A stretch of 64,000 bases of DNA from Chitinophagaceae bacterium (GCA_016721085.1 JADKJI010000016.1:89930-153929), one strand, 5' to 3'. Shown: positions 1 through 9,981, counted from the stretch's first letter. The notes: generated from the sequence alone by a model not told the origin. Program-made: numbers and translations.

Positions 1-203
1 GGTATTATGCAAATGAAGGGGGCATGTATCCAGGAGATTTTTATACACAAAAGGATGCCAGCGGAAACAGGATTCTGTATGTAAGCACATTTTCTAAAAC
101 CAATCAAAAAAGAGGCTACTTTTTTTCTGATAAAGACAGGCTTCCTATTCGGAAAATAAGCTGGAAGGAATTGATAATGTCATATTATACTTTTTACAAA
201 TAA
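1..203 (+). CDS. C-terminal end of an unknown protein (cut by window edge)
   Basis: An open frame enters from the left edge (frame starting at base 3) and stops at TAA 201-203, giving 66 residues rich in Tyr, Lys and Asp. I recognise no domain. The stop lies 4 bases before the ATG of the next gene, and the AGGAA between them could serve as its ribosome binding site, so the two are probably co-transcribed. No function can be proposed from the tail alone. Confidence 0.6.
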   Translation, partial: YYANEGGMYPGDFYTQKDASGNRILYVSTFSKTNQKRGYFFSDKDRLPIRKISWKELIMSYYTFYK

Positions 204-207
204 GGAA

Positions 208-1410
208 ATGACAGGTAAACTTACTTACATCAGGGAAGGAATTATAAAAAATGAGAAAGAATTAACAACCACTAAATATGAGGATACAAAAAAGTACCTG
301 AATAATTTGATTAGTGATCGTAAGAAGGAAGTATTGAAATTAGAAGAAGAAAAAAATATTCTGCAGAACTGGTACAACAGTATTCTAAGCCACAAAAAAA
401 TAAATGAATTGGCCTATGTGAACAAAAGTTATTTGCAGAAAGAGGGAATAAGTGAATTATTAAACAGTAGTAATGTTGCAGGAACATATCCGGTTTGGAT
501 TGAGGATATTGACTTTTTTGATTTAAAAAAACCAAAAGACCAACCTCAGTCTATATATTTTTCTCTAAGAAGACAGGATGAAAATCTTCCCAAGAAGAAT
601 TTCATGGATTTGGTGTTTAGTCAGTTTAATATGGATGTAATATGTAAAATGGTGGGAGAAGCCCCCAAAAGACCGAACGCAATTAATAATATTAATGTTT
701 CATTGCAGGAAGCTAAACCTGAAACTAAATCAAACCAGGTTGGTGTCGCTTCTTATGTATATGAATTTATTAAAAACCCAATAAATCAATTTCCGGCTAC
801 TTGGAATGGTATGAAAAATAGTACAGTACTGGAATATGAAAATAGGAACTGGCTGGCTTTTACTAAAGATGGGTATTGCTATCCGAAACAGTTTAATAAA
901 GAAATAAAGGACAATTTCAGTCTTTCCTTTGACCTGGGCTGGAATAAGGATATTTCTTACAACAGCGGCTTGTTCACAGTAAACCTTTGCGAAGTTGAGT
1001 ACGATAATTCCAGTGAGGCCTATAAGCTGGATGGTAATCAGAAAATGTATATGAGTCTATATGATGGCTATGCAGGTAACTTTAATCGTGTCATTTGCTG
1101 GTTTGATCCTTACTGGAATGGGGGAGGAACCCTTACTGTATATTCATATAACAAAAATGAAACCCTGGTCTTCAATAAACGAATTACATTACCTGACTTC
1201 TATCTTACAAAGAACAACCATAAAGTTGTCTTAAGTAGAAAAGCAAACTCATTGCTTGTTGATGTCGACGGTCGCAGAGAAGCTGAATGGGACGCTGTAT
1301 TCATTCCTTCAATAAAATATAACCTTTGCACTTTTAGCCGCTACAAAGGCAATAATAGTGATAATAAGAAGGATGTTTTTTATCTCAACAACATCAACCT
1401 AAACTACTAA
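208..1410 (+). CDS. Hypothetical protein: N-terminal coiled coil, C-terminal beta-rich (laminin-G-like?) domain
   Basis: A 400-residue protein with no signal peptide. Residues 1-60 are Lys/Glu-rich with heptad-like leucines, suggesting a coiled coil. Residues about 85-150 hold a charged linker. From about 190 the composition turns beta-rich and aromatic, with the phrase 'FSLSFDLGWN' and a C-terminal 'FYLNNINLNY', resembling concanavalin/LamG-type folds often seen C-terminal in Bacteroidota surface or OmpA-like proteins. That resemblance is by eye only. It starts 4 bases after the preceding stop and so probably belongs to the same operon, whose head is outside the window. I do not recognise the family. 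Confidence 0.65.
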   Translation: MTGKLTYIREGIIKNEKELTTTKYEDTKKYLNNLISDRKKEVLKLEEEKNILQNWYNSILSHKKINELAYVNKSYLQKEGISELLNSSNVAGTYPVWIEDIDFFDLKKPKDQPQSIYFSLRRQDENLPKKNFMDLVFSQFNMDVICKMVGEAPKRPNAINNINVSLQEAKPETKSNQVGVASYVYEFIKNPINQFPATWNGMKNSTVLEYENRNWLAFTKDGYCYPKQFNKEIKDNFSLSFDLGWNKDISYNSGLFTVNLCEVEYDNSSEAYKLDGNQKMYMSLYDGYAGNFNRVICWFDPYWNGGGTLTVYSYNKNETLVFNKRITLPDFYLTKNNHKVVLSRKANSLLVDVDGRREAEWDAVFIPSIKYNLCTFSRYKGNNSDNKKDVFYLNNINLNY

Positions 1411-1456
1411 CCTGTATTTTCTTCCGGTCTTTCGGACTTTCGGTCTTTCCGACTAT
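1411..1456. repeat. Short copy of the CTTCCGG/GACTTTC repeat family
   Basis: The spacer between two convergent genes is almost wholly 'TGTATTTTCTTCCGGTC' followed by TTTCGGAC-type units. The same TGTATTTTCTTCCGG phrase occurs at 54781, and its complement at about 8277 and 50223, where it forms the edge of a longer interspersed element. This looks like a truncated copy. Confidence 0.6.
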
Positions 1457-1457
1457 T

Positions 1458-2084
1458 TTACACTACTTTATTCTCAACAGCCCAACGTATTAACAACGCC
1501 GTATTTTTCATATTTAACTTTCGCATCAGATTCTTCCGGTGCGAATCAACTGTACTTAAACTGAGATAAAGTTTATCTGCAATCTGTGGATTTGTTAAAC
1601 CTTCAGCAATCATTCCTAATATCTCTTTCTCTCTTCTTGTAAGGATAGGGATTTCCTTAACTGTATCTGCTGCATCTTTTAAGGTTTGTGCTACATCATG
1701 ACTCAGGAATAGTTTCCCTTTCATGGCTGTATGGATGGCTTCTACCAATTCTTCTTTAGATGCATTCTTCAGTAAGTAGCCGCTGGCACCCTGGTCCATC
1801 ATAGAATCGATATAACTGAATTGATTGAAAGTACTTAACCCCAGGATGAAGATATCGGGATATTGTAACTTAACATCGCGACATAATTCAACACCAGACT
1901 GCCCAGGCATATTTATATCCATCAGAATAACATCCGGTTTCCTATCCTTAATAAACCGCAAGCATTCTATGCCTGCTGAAGCATATCCTATTAACTCTAT
2001 ATCCGGCTCGTTTTGTAATAATGTCCGAATGCCCTCTATCACCATCAGGTGATCATCTACAATGAAGACGCTTATCTTATTCAT
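1458..2084 (-). CDS. NarL/FixJ-type response regulator (REC-LuxR)
   Basis: A 208-residue two-domain regulator. The receiver domain (about 1-120) has the acidic pair 'VDDH' near the start, the phosphoacceptor Asp in 'ILMDINMPG' and a conserved Lys in 'YLLKNAS'. The LuxR-type helix-turn-helix (about 145-208) shows 'LTRREKEILGMIAEG' and 'STVDSHRKNLMRKL'. Its ATG overlaps the stop of the upstream histidine kinase by ATGA, the usual sign of translational coupling, so this is the DNA-binding output of that kinase. Target genes are unknown. Confidence 0.93.
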   Translation of the reverse strand: MNKISVFIVDDHLMVIEGIRTLLQNEPDIELIGYASAGIECLRFIKDRKPDVILMDINMPGQSGVELCRDVKLQYPDIFILGLSTFNQFSYIDSMMDQGASGYLLKNASKEELVEAIHTAMKGKLFLSHDVAQTLKDAADTVKEIPILTRREKEILGMIAEGLTNPQIADKLYLSLSTVDSHRKNLMRKLNMKNTALLIRWAVENKVV

Positions 2085-4091
2085 AGATCAATTTCTATAT
2101 TTACAGAGGTTCCCTTTCCAGCTTCTGATTGAATATCCACTTTACCCTTGATATAAGCCAGACGATTTTTGATATTAGCCCAGCCAATTCCTTCAGAAAG
2201 TTCAAGAATAGAAGGATCAAACCCTCTGCCATTATCTTCAACAGTGATCAATAGTTTCTGATTTTCATTGCTTGCCTGCACTACAGCTTCAGAAGCAGCC
2301 GCATGCTTCAAAATATTATTCAATAATTCCTGTATTACCCTGTAGATAGTGATACTGGTTGTACTTGGTAAAGAGAGTTGATCCATTTCATAGGATTGGT
2401 ATACGACCTTCAATCCTGCTTTGTTATTTAATCCTGCACAGAAATCACGAATAGCAGCATCCAGCCCAAATTTTTGTAATGACTCAGGCATCATATTATG
2501 AGCCACTCTCCTGAATTCATTGATAGAAGTATCCAGCAGGTTTAATCCTTTTTCAAACCGTTGAAGGTTTTCCGGTGTCATGATAATGGTGTCTTTCATA
2601 TCGCTAAAAGAATGTTTTATGCCAGATAAGAGACCGCCAAGACTATCATGCAGATCTCTTGCTAATCGGCTTCTTTCTTCTTCCTGTCCTTGTAATATGG
2701 CCGCAGCGCCAGTAATTTTCTATCATTCTCTAATTCAACAATGCGTTTTTGTTGCAGCACTTTTCTTTGTTGCAGGTTTCTGAAAATTAGAAATCCTATA
2801 ATTATGGTTGCGGCTAATAAAATCAGTAAGATGAGATTCTGGATTTCTTTATTTCTTGTTTTTTCCTGCTCTATTGTCAACTGCTGCTCTTTTTTTGCCA
2901 GGGAATATTTTATTTCCATTTCCTTGGTCTTGCGTAATACTTTTTCACCAGTAATATTATTTCTTATCGAATCTGCTTTTAGGCTCCATTCCTGAAATGC
3001 AGCAACATTCCCAGTAGCTAATTGAATAGCAGCTTTACTTTCAAAGGCTTTGAGTAAGAAGGTCGGTAAGGTTTTTTCAGTTGCCAGGTGATAGAGACTG
3101 TCATTGTATTGCGCAGCTAATACATTATCCTTTTTGTGAAATAATAAGCAGTCCAACCTTCATATGCCAATCCCAGGGTTCTTGCATCTTGATTCTGCCT
3201 TGCCAGAATGATTACTTCTTCCAGTAAAGGAGCGTTTTCTAAAACTTTACCTGTTTTCGTGTTGAGTGCAGCTAATCCAAGTAATATTCCCGTTAAAAGG
3301 TTATATTCTTTTGTCAACTGAGCTATTTGACGAGCTTCCTTGAAATATGTAGCGGCGCTATCATAGTGTCGAAGCCTTACATAAGCGTTAGCACTATTTA
3401 AAAGTGAAGGACCAAGGCTTAGTGTATCGTTTATGCTTCGAGCTAGTTTTTCCCCTTTGTGGCAATATTCTAGTGATAACTCATATTGTTCGAGATTTAA
3501 ATAAATGGTAGCGATATTGCTATAAAGTACTGATTTGAAGTATGCATTACCTGAGTTTTCAATATATGGTCTAGCTTTTATGTAGTAATCCAGTGCCAGT
3601 TCGTTTTGTTGGTTATATAGGTAGGTGTTCGCAGTATTGTTCAGTGTTTTCCCTAAAGCAATAGGATCGTTCAGCTTTTCAGCTATTGTTATTCCTTCAA
3701 GATTCAGTGCTAAGCTTTCATCGAATTTCCCCTGTATACTCAGGATATAGGAATAATCTGCTATATACCGAAGCCTTCCATAAGAATGCTTCAATTGTTG
3801 GCTCAATGCACCTGCTAACTTATAATAAAAAATAGAGGAGTCTGGTTGGTTAGTTTCATATTGCTCACCGAGCTGAAGAAGGGTAAAGACTTTTGACGTA
3901 TCTTCTTTCGACTTCGATAAAACCTTTTTAAGACTATCAATTGCAGAATTGTTCTGTGTAAATGTTTGCTTTGGAAGAAGAAATAGTGCTGAAAACAATA
4001 TGATATTAATAAAACGAAATCCAGGGTAGTTATTACCAGGGCCTTTTACACAGCGCTTATAAATATTATATCGGGGAATGCCTGAAATCAT
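2081..4091 (-). CDS. TPR-containing NarL-type sensor histidine kinase, frame broken by two 1-nt deletions
   Basis: Three consecutive minus-strand frames (4091-3117, 3156-2662, about 2710-2081) join into one protein of about 670 residues. First comes a hydrophobic N-terminal segment, then TPR-like repeats (about 50-320), a coiled coil with one membrane helix ('LILLILLAATIIIGF'), the dimerisation/phosphoacceptor motif 'LARDLHDSLGGLLSG' with its His, and a HATPase_c domain with 'ELLNNILKHA', 'VEDNGRGFD' and 'GIGWANIKNRL'. Frame 1 to 2 is restored by one A in the A-run at 3131-3135, and frame 2 to 3 by one G near 2703, giving the continuous 'LLALR-AILQGQEEER'. The phosphoacceptor His lies in the part missed by simple ORF calls. 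I think the breaks are sequencing errors. It is coupled to the response regulator downstream. Confidence 0.85.
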
Positions 4092-4182
4092 TTTACATTA
4101 TATGTTCCTGTGATAAATGAATATACAAAATCCCCTCAGGATTTGTGGCAAATATGAAAGATAATAGATAGTCCACCTATAG

Positions 4183-4269
4183 ACCCTTCGGGGGATATTT
4201 CATCTCTTAAAAATAGCTGGTAATTGAGAATCTTTCAGGATTTCCAACTAATTCAACCCTTCGGGGGAT
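4183..4269. repeat. Two copies of ACCCTTCGGGGGAT in the divergent spacer
   Basis: The 249-base spacer between the divergent kinase and beta-helix genes carries the same 14-mer at 4183-4196 and 4256-4269. Each could fold as a CCC/GGG stem closed by a UUCG tetraloop. No terminator T-run follows. Otherwise the spacer is AT-rich and must hold both promoters. Confidence 0.5.
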
Positions 4270-4340
4270 TGTACAGGCAGGGTAACTATGGCAATTTTGT
4301 TCCGTTAACCTGATTTTATCAATTCTCAACTTATCTGATT

Positions 4341-5375
4341 ATGAAGAAGAAATTACTCCTTTTGCTTATGTCAACTGTTATTGTCTTGTCAATCCAGGCC
4401 AAAGTTTGGCGGGTGAATAATACAGCTAATTCCAGGCCTGATTTCATTTCCCTTCAGGCAGCTGTAGCAAATGCTTCAGTGGTAAATGATGATACTGTTT
4501 ACATTGAAGGCTCAGTAACTCCCTATAACTCTTCATTCACAATGAATAAACGCTTAGTTGTCATTAGTACTGGCTACTTCCTTAGTGGAGCAACAGGTAA
4601 TACCGGTTTACAGGCAAATTCAAATACAGCTTTAGAACATAGCGCTATATTTATTGACTCACTGGCTTCTGGTTCAAAATTCATTGGATTTGCTCAGGGT
4701 GCAAGCGGTTTTTTTTATATCACTCCTGGAACAGATAATATCACTTTGGAAAGAAGTCAGGTGCAACTTTATTTCTCTGGTCCGCTTCATCCACTTTCGT
4801 TCGTTTGTCAAATTGGACAATCAGTAAATGCTATATCACTTATTGGCAATGGCCTGCAGCCTTTTATGCTGAAAATTTATCCCTTACCAATTGCATTCTT
4901 ACCGGCACCAATCAAATTGTGCCAGGAAATATTATTAGTGCTCTAGTTCGTAATAATTTATTTTATAACGTACCTGTTATTTATGGTAATTCTTATTTTG
5001 CAAATAACATCCTGGTTACTACTTTTGACTGTTGATCTTTCTTTAAGTACCGTAAAAATTGTATTGCAACAGGGCAATTTGCTTCCTGCAGGAAGCGGAA
5101 ATCAAAATAGTGTTCCTCTAAATAGTATTGTAGTTGGGTTTTCAGGTAATAGTACAGATGGCCAGTTTCAATTAAAAGCCGGGTCGCCTGCTTTGGGTGC
5201 CGGAGAAACAGTAAGCGGTGTTACGCCAGACTGCGGACCTTTTGGAACATCTGATCCATATCGTTTAAGTGGTATTCCTCCTATTCCAACTATCTATAGT
5301 TTGACTGTCCCGGTTTCTGTGCCAAGTTCTAATACTTCTATGACTATTACAGTAAGTGCCCGTTCCAACAATTGA
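4341..5375 (+). CDS. Secreted right-handed beta-helix-like surface protein, frameshifted
   Basis: It starts at ATG with a clear signal peptide (KKKLLLLL...SIQA), then 'WRVNNTANSRPDF' and 'NDDTVYIEGS', phrases typical of Bacteroidota beta-helix (pectate-lyase-like) surface proteins. The reading passes from frame 1 to frame 2 near 4804 (one T missing, giving 'LSNWTISKCYITYW') and to frame 3 between about 5020 and 5090, ending in 'AGSGNQNSV', 'KAGSPALGAGE' and '...SARSNN'. The corrected protein is about 344 residues. The third segment may need more than one correction. It sits 26 bases upstream of the T9SS protein and is probably co-transcribed; the two likely act together at the cell surface. 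No catalytic residues are assigned. Confidence 0.65.
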
Positions 5376-5401
5376 TTTCTTTACCTATTTAATTGTTTCT
5401 T

Positions 5402-6745
5402 ATGAAACGTATTATTGCTATGATACTTTTGTTGGGAGGGTTCAGTAATCTGAACGCCCAAACACCTTATCCCTCAGCACCACCTGCTGCATCCAATATC
5501 ACACGAATCGAATATTTTATAGATACTGATCCAGGAGTGGGTAATGCAACAGCATTTTCAATAACTCCACAAACAAATATTAATAATTTTAGTAGCTCAA
5601 TAGATTTGACTGGTCCGGGTTATGGCTATCATCGATTGTTTGTAAGGGTTAAAGATGCTGATGGCCGATGGGCCTTTTGGAACAATAGTTTCTTTTCTTA
5701 TATAGTTGTACCTGTTTACCCCAATGCTCCTGCTGCTGCTGTAAATATTAATAAGTTGGAATATTTTATCGATGCTAATCCTATTCCAGGTACTGGTGTT
5801 GACGTGCCAATTACTCCAGGAACTACTATTGCAAACCAATCAATAGTCGCAGATATTTCTGGTCTTACAAAAGCCGCTCATACTTTTTATGTTATGGTTA
5901 GAGATGAAAATGGCCGCTGGTCATTGACCAACTTTTCCCTGTTCAGTAATGCTTCAATTTCCAATTACCCAACAGCGCCTGCAGCTGCAACCGCTCTCCA
6001 ACAAATGGAGTATTTCATAGATGATGACCCGGGATTGGGAAATGGGACACCTGTTTCATTTGCTTCTTCAACAGATGTATCCGGTCTTTCAGTAAATGTT
6101 GATCTTACTGGCTTAGCCGACGGCACCCATAATTTCTTTATACGTAGCCGTAATAATCCCTGGAGTCATACCAATATCGTATCCTTCTTGAAAGGGGCTG
6201 GACTACCTGTTAAGTGGTTGTTTGTTCAGGGAGAATGGAAGAACGACCAGGCATTGCTACAATGGGCTACCAGCTTTGAAGAACAAACAAGTCATTATGA
6301 AATTGAACAGAGCGCGGATGGAGCTGTATTTAAAAAGATTGGAACACTGAAAGCTGCTGGTAGCAGTACCGTGAGAAAAGACTATCAGTTTACGGATATT
6401 TCTCCGGTAAAAGGATGGAATTATTACCGCATTCGGCAAATAGATATGGATGGTAAATCATCTTACTCCAAAGTAATTACCTTGCTAAACCGTAAAGAGC
6501 TGTCTCAGCCATTGCTATATCCAAACCCAGCTCATAACCAGCTCTATATTGAATTGCCCGCATCTAAAGGATATGAGAAGATACAAGTATTCAATAGTAA
6601 TGGACAATTACAATATGCAGGTAAAATCAGTAATGGACAAACCTACATGCTCCTTGATATCAGTCAATATGCATCAGGTTCTTATCTGGTTCAATTAAAA
6701 GGAGCCAAGGAGACCCATGCGCTTCGTTTTGTAAAATCGCAGTGA
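5402..6745 (+). CDS. T9SS-exported surface protein with three EYFID repeats
   Basis: I chose ATG 5402 over an upstream TTG at 5393 because it gives a clean signal peptide ending 'NLNAQ'. Three repeats of about 85 residues follow (about 22-105, 106-190, 191-265), each opening with YPxAPxAA and 'EYFID' then an Asp/Gly loop such as 'DTDPGVGN', a possible metal-binding loop. After a linker ('FVQGEWKNDQALLQW') comes a beta-sandwich and, in the last 75 residues, a type A T9SS sorting domain ('LLYPNPAHNQLYIEL', 'GSYLVQLK'). It should cross the outer membrane by the type IX system and be anchored or released there. The repeats have no function I know. Confidence 0.85.
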   Translation: MKRIIAMILLLGGFSNLNAQTPYPSAPPAASNITRIEYFIDTDPGVGNATAFSITPQTNINNFSSSIDLTGPGYGYHRLFVRVKDADGRWAFWNNSFFSYIVVPVYPNAPAAAVNINKLEYFIDANPIPGTGVDVPITPGTTIANQSIVADISGLTKAAHTFYVMVRDENGRWSLTNFSLFSNASISNYPTAPAAATALQQMEYFIDDDPGLGNGTPVSFASSTDVSGLSVNVDLTGLADGTHNFFIRSRNNPWSHTNIVSFLKGAGLPVKWLFVQGEWKNDQALLQWATSFEEQTSHYEIEQSADGAVFKKIGTLKAAGSSTVRKDYQFTDISPVKGWNYYRIRQIDMDGKSSYSKVITLLNRKELSQPLLYPNPAHNQLYIELPASKGYEKIQVFNSNGQLQYAGKISNGQTYMLLDISQYASGSYLVQLKGAKETHALRFVKSQ

Positions 6746-7135
6746 TAAGGATTTTCTCTCTTCATACACATAGGGGTGCCGAAATTTTTGGCCCCCTTTT
6801 ATTATGCTGAATGCTTAGGCCTCTGCACAAAACAGCCAATTCAAGCTGAGTTCCGACCTCAGGTTGAACCTATATTCCTTTATTCAAGCTCTATATACAT
6901 CCCACTTCAATCAACACTCCTCCATTAGTAAGCTTTTCCTGCCGCAGGCTGGAAAAGATCTGCGAAATTTTCTCATACCAACCATCTTTAAAATAAAAAA
7001 ACAAACATCCCCATCCGCGCCCTCCCCGATATCCGCGGGAGAAATACTACCCCCACCAAATAAAGCGATATAAAAATTCCAAACCCGAACCCAGCACTTA
7101 TAACCTAAAACCCATAACTTCAGAAAAACCGCATT
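6746..7135. other. Intergenic region, 390 bp, nothing recognised
   Basis: This spacer lies between two same-strand genes. It holds a G/C-rich patch after the stop (GGGGTGCC ... GGCCCCC) that could fold weakly before a TTTTATT stretch, possibly a terminator. The rest is AT-rich and without coding character. Around 6864-7073 a 69-codon frame exists but has no start context or recognisable composition. Confidence 0.4.
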
Positions 7136-8170
7136 ATGAGAAATTCTGCTTTACTGCTTTTCACATTCTTTCTTGTACTCTTGCGAACAAGAAGCAGCTA
7201 CAAAACATCTGATTCTACCTCAGTAACTGTAAAGGATTACCTGAATTACGGAGACACTGGCGTTCAATCTGGCGGTGTAAAAATGATTCCCATTGAAACC
7301 CCTGTTGGTAAATTCAAAGTATGGACAAAGCGATTCGGTAATAACCCCCGAATAAAAATCCTTTTACTACATGGCGGTCCTGCTATGACACATGAATACA
7401 TGGAATGCTTTGAAAGCTACTTTCCAAAAGAAGGATTTGAATTCTACGAGTATGACCAATTAGGTTCTTATTATTCTGATCAACCCACCGATAGCAGTCT
7501 CTGGACCATCGATCGTTTTGTTGAAGAAGTAGAGCAGGTGCGTGTAGCATTAGGAATGAATAAAGACAATTTCTTCTTACTCGGAAATTCATGGGGTGGA
7601 ATGCTTGCCATGCAATATGCACTCAAATATCAGTCGAATCTGAAGGGGATGCTGGTTTGCAATATGATGGCCAGTTGCCCTGAATATGGTAAGTATGCCG
7701 ATAATGTACTCGCAAAACAATTTGATCCAAAGGTATTGGCAGAAATAAAAGCATTAGAGGCAAAAGGCGATTTCGCTAATCCCCGTTATATGGAACTGCT
7801 GATCCCGAATTTCTATAAACAACATCTTTGCCGTCTGGAAGAATGGCCCGATGGCTTTAACCGTACAATGAAACACGCAAACGGAGTAGTCTATACAATG
7901 ATGCAAGGGCCCAGTGAATTCGGTGTTGGAGGAAGACTTGCCAATTGGGATGTCAGTAAAAGATTGCCTGAAATAACTGTCCCCACATTAATGGAAGGTG
8001 CCAAATACGATACCATGGATCCAGAATATATGAAGTGGATGAGTACACAAGTGAAGAATGGCAAGTATCTGTATTGCCCTAACGGCAGTCATCTTTCTAT
8101 GTGGGATGATCAGAAAGTATTTATGGAGGGAGTCATTAGTTTCATTAAGGAAGTAGATGCTTCTAAGTAG
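7136..8170 (+). CDS. Alpha/beta hydrolase, proline iminopeptidase-like (S33)
   Basis: A 344-residue protein. The N-terminus is hydrophobic (about 1-17) and probably a signal. The fold markers of S33 peptidases are present: the oxyanion-hole 'LLLHGGPAMTHEY', the nucleophile elbow 'GNSWGGMLA' with its Ser near 147, a candidate acid in 'EGAKYDTMDPEY' and a His in 'NGSHLSMWDD'. It is close to the proline iminopeptidase/tricorn-factor group, predicted to release N-terminal residues from short peptides, perhaps in the periplasm. Substrate is not provable from sequence. It stands alone between repeat-filled spacers. Confidence 0.85.
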   Translation: MRNSALLLFTFFLVLLRTRSSYKTSDSTSVTVKDYLNYGDTGVQSGGVKMIPIETPVGKFKVWTKRFGNNPRIKILLLHGGPAMTHEYMECFESYFPKEGFEFYEYDQLGSYYSDQPTDSSLWTIDRFVEEVEQVRVALGMNKDNFFLLGNSWGGMLAMQYALKYQSNLKGMLVCNMMASCPEYGKYADNVLAKQFDPKVLAEIKALEAKGDFANPRYMELLIPNFYKQHLCRLEEWPDGFNRTMKHANGVVYTMMQGPSEFGVGGRLANWDVSKRLPEITVPTLMEGAKYDTMDPEYMKWMSTQVKNGKYLYCPNGSHLSMWDDQKVFMEGVISFIKEVDASK

Positions 8171-8297
8171 TCCGGAATTCCTAGTGAGAAGTCCGGAAGT
8201 CCGACGCGTTTGAATTTTATAAATTAAGAAATTTAAGTCCGCGGCCTCTGAATTTCGGATATACCTAAATTAAAGTCCGGAAGAAAATACAAATACA
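8170..8297 (+). repeat. Interspersed element with AAGTCCG / GTTTGAATTTT units (copy 1)
   Basis: It begins at the stop codon of the preceding gene and contains 'AAGTCCGGAAGTCCGACGCG', then 'TTTAAGTCCGCGGCCTCTGA', ending 'AAAGTCCGGAAGAAAATACA'. The same order of phrases recurs at 50110-50245 and, inverted, at 54781-54884. The core is a degenerate tandem of a roughly 38-bp unit. Confidence 0.7.
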
Positions 8298-8345
8298 GGG
8301 AGAATTGTAGTAGATGGTAAGGAGAATACAGTCTAAAACTTCAGA

Positions 8346-8395
8346 GGCCGCGGAGACGCAGGAAATACCTCTGCGTCTCCGCGTCTCTGCGGTTA
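8346..8395. repeat. GC-rich palindromic element, copy 1 (partly degenerate left arm)
   Basis: The left arm 'GCCGCGGAGACGCAGG' faces the right arm 'CCTCTGCGTCTCCGCG' followed by 'TCTCTGCGGTTA'. It is the first of seven copies in the window of the CCGCAGAGACGC palindrome. In RNA it would form a strong hairpin between the hydrolase and the convergent pyruvate kinase gene. Confidence 0.8.
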
Positions 8396-8466
8396 TTTTT
8401 TCAATTTAATGAAGAACGAAATAATAGAGACCTACTTCCTTACTACCATTCTCCCCTACTTTCGAA

Positions 8467-9960
8467 TTACTCAACAGTTGAAATCTTCAAAACGTTAGTT
8501 GGTAAGTGTAGGTGTATCGGCGTACTACCTGTATTCACCACCACATCTCCCGAATGAATGAATCCTCTTTCTTTCAAGATTTGAATTTGGTCGGTGATGA
8601 TAGAGTCGAGACTTTCTTCTTCGTCATAGAAAAAGGCACGAACACCCCAGCTTAAGCTAAGTTGGTTTACAAGGGCTCTTTCCTTTGTGAAGATATAAAG
8701 CGGACAACGGGGACGATAGCTACTAAGCATGAATGCTGTATAACCACTTTGAGTCATACCTATCAGTGCTTCAGCCTTAGTATCGTTCGATAATTTACAG
8801 GCATTATAACAGATAGCATCGCTGATGAAAGAAGGAGAGTGGGGTTGGGGAACCAAATCCTCTTCACGATCATAACGATACTCGGTTTTTTCTACTTCCA
8901 GAATGATCTTGCGCATGGTTTCAACAACGAGAACAGGATGTTTACCTGTTGCTGTTTCACCACTTAACATCACCGCATCAGCGCCTTCCAATACCGCATT
9001 GGCAACGTCAGTTATTTCACTACGGTTAGGTTTAACGCGATCCATCATACTTTCCATCATCTGGGTAGCAACAATTACCGGCTTAGCACGGTGAAGACAT
9101 TTCCTGATGATATCCCGTTGAGCCATTGGAACTTTCTCAACTGGCAATTCAACGCCGAGGTCACCACGGGCAACCATCACACCATCAGATTCAAGTATGA
9201 TATTTCGAAGATCAAGCAGAGCAGAAGGCATCTCGATTTTGGCAATTACCTTGCTCTTACTTTTCCTGTCGTTCAGTCTTTTCTTCAGGTCAATGATATC
9301 ATCCACTTTACGAACGAAAGAAAGAGCGATCCATTCTACTTCTTTACCTATGATAAAGTCAAGGTCAATAAGATCTTTCTCGGTTAATGCAGGAAGTGAG
9401 ATAGCCGTATCAGGAAGGTTTACTCCTTTTTTTGGAGAAAGGATACCACCATAAGTAACTTTCACTTTTACTTCACCAGCAGCCGTGATTTCTGTTACTA
9501 CCACCTCAAGCTTACCATCATCAATCAATATTTTATTACCGGGCTTTACATCTTCGTGCAGGTTAGGATAAGAAACATATATCTTTTCCTTCGTACCTAC
9601 CACTTTCTCTTTTGAAGTGAAAGTGAGTATATCGCCTGGTTCTATATTAATTGCACCATTCTCTATTTCACCAACCCTGAGTTTAGGACCCTGTAAGTCA
9701 GCCAGAATAGCAATATTGTATGGTTCTTTCTTATTGAGTTCGCGTATGTACTCGATGATTCTGGATTTGTCTTCATGAGTACCATGAGAGAAGTTGAGTC
9801 GGAAGATGTTTACGCCAGCCCTTACCAGCTCAAGTAATTTTTCATATGTGTCGCATGCAGGCCCTACGGTGGCTACAATCTTTGTACGATGTGTACTATG
9901 TTTGATACCTGCTTCTTTATTCATTTCTTCGTGCAGGTACTTGGTCAGGTCTTTTGCCAT
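8467..9960 (-). CDS. pyk: Pyruvate kinase
   Basis: A 497-residue enzyme that converts phosphoenolpyruvate plus ADP to pyruvate plus ATP, the last step of glycolysis. Visible signatures are 'IFRLNFSHGTHEDK' near the N-terminus, the catalytic-site 'SKVIAKIEMPSAL' with its Lys, the Mg/PEP loop 'VMVARGDLGVELP' and 'VIVATQMMESMM'. The C-terminal domain (about 370-497) is the regulatory alpha/beta domain. Length is normal for the family. It lies 21 bases downstream of pfkA in the same direction, so the two glycolytic kinases probably form an operon. Confidence 0.97.
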   Translation of the reverse strand: MAKDLTKYLHEEMNKEAGIKHSTHRTKIVATVGPACDTYEKLLELVRAGVNIFRLNFSHGTHEDKSRIIEYIRELNKKEPYNIAILADLQGPKLRVGEIENGAINIEPGDILTFTSKEKVVGTKEKIYVSYPNLHEDVKPGNKILIDDGKLEVVVTEITAAGEVKVKVTYGGILSPKKGVNLPDTAISLPALTEKDLIDLDFIIGKEVEWIALSFVRKVDDIIDLKKRLNDRKSKSKVIAKIEMPSALLDLRNIILESDGVMVARGDLGVELPVEKVPMAQRDIIRKCLHRAKPVIVATQMMESMMDRVKPNRSEITDVANAVLEGADAVMLSGETATGKHPVLVVETMRKIILEVEKTEYRYDREEDLVPQPHSPSFISDAICYNACKLSNDTKAEALIGMTQSGYTAFMLSSYRPRCPLYIFTKERALVNQLSLSWGVRAFFYDEEESLDSIITDQIQILKERGFIHSGDVVVNTGSTPIHLHLPTNVLKISTVE

Positions 9961-9981
9961 GTGTGTTGACAGTTTAGTTGA

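Noticed and set aside
6864..7073. 69-codon open frame in the spacer before the S33 hydrolase
   Set aside because: No recognisable start context, composition or homology, and rich in Ser/Pro as expected of noncoding frames.
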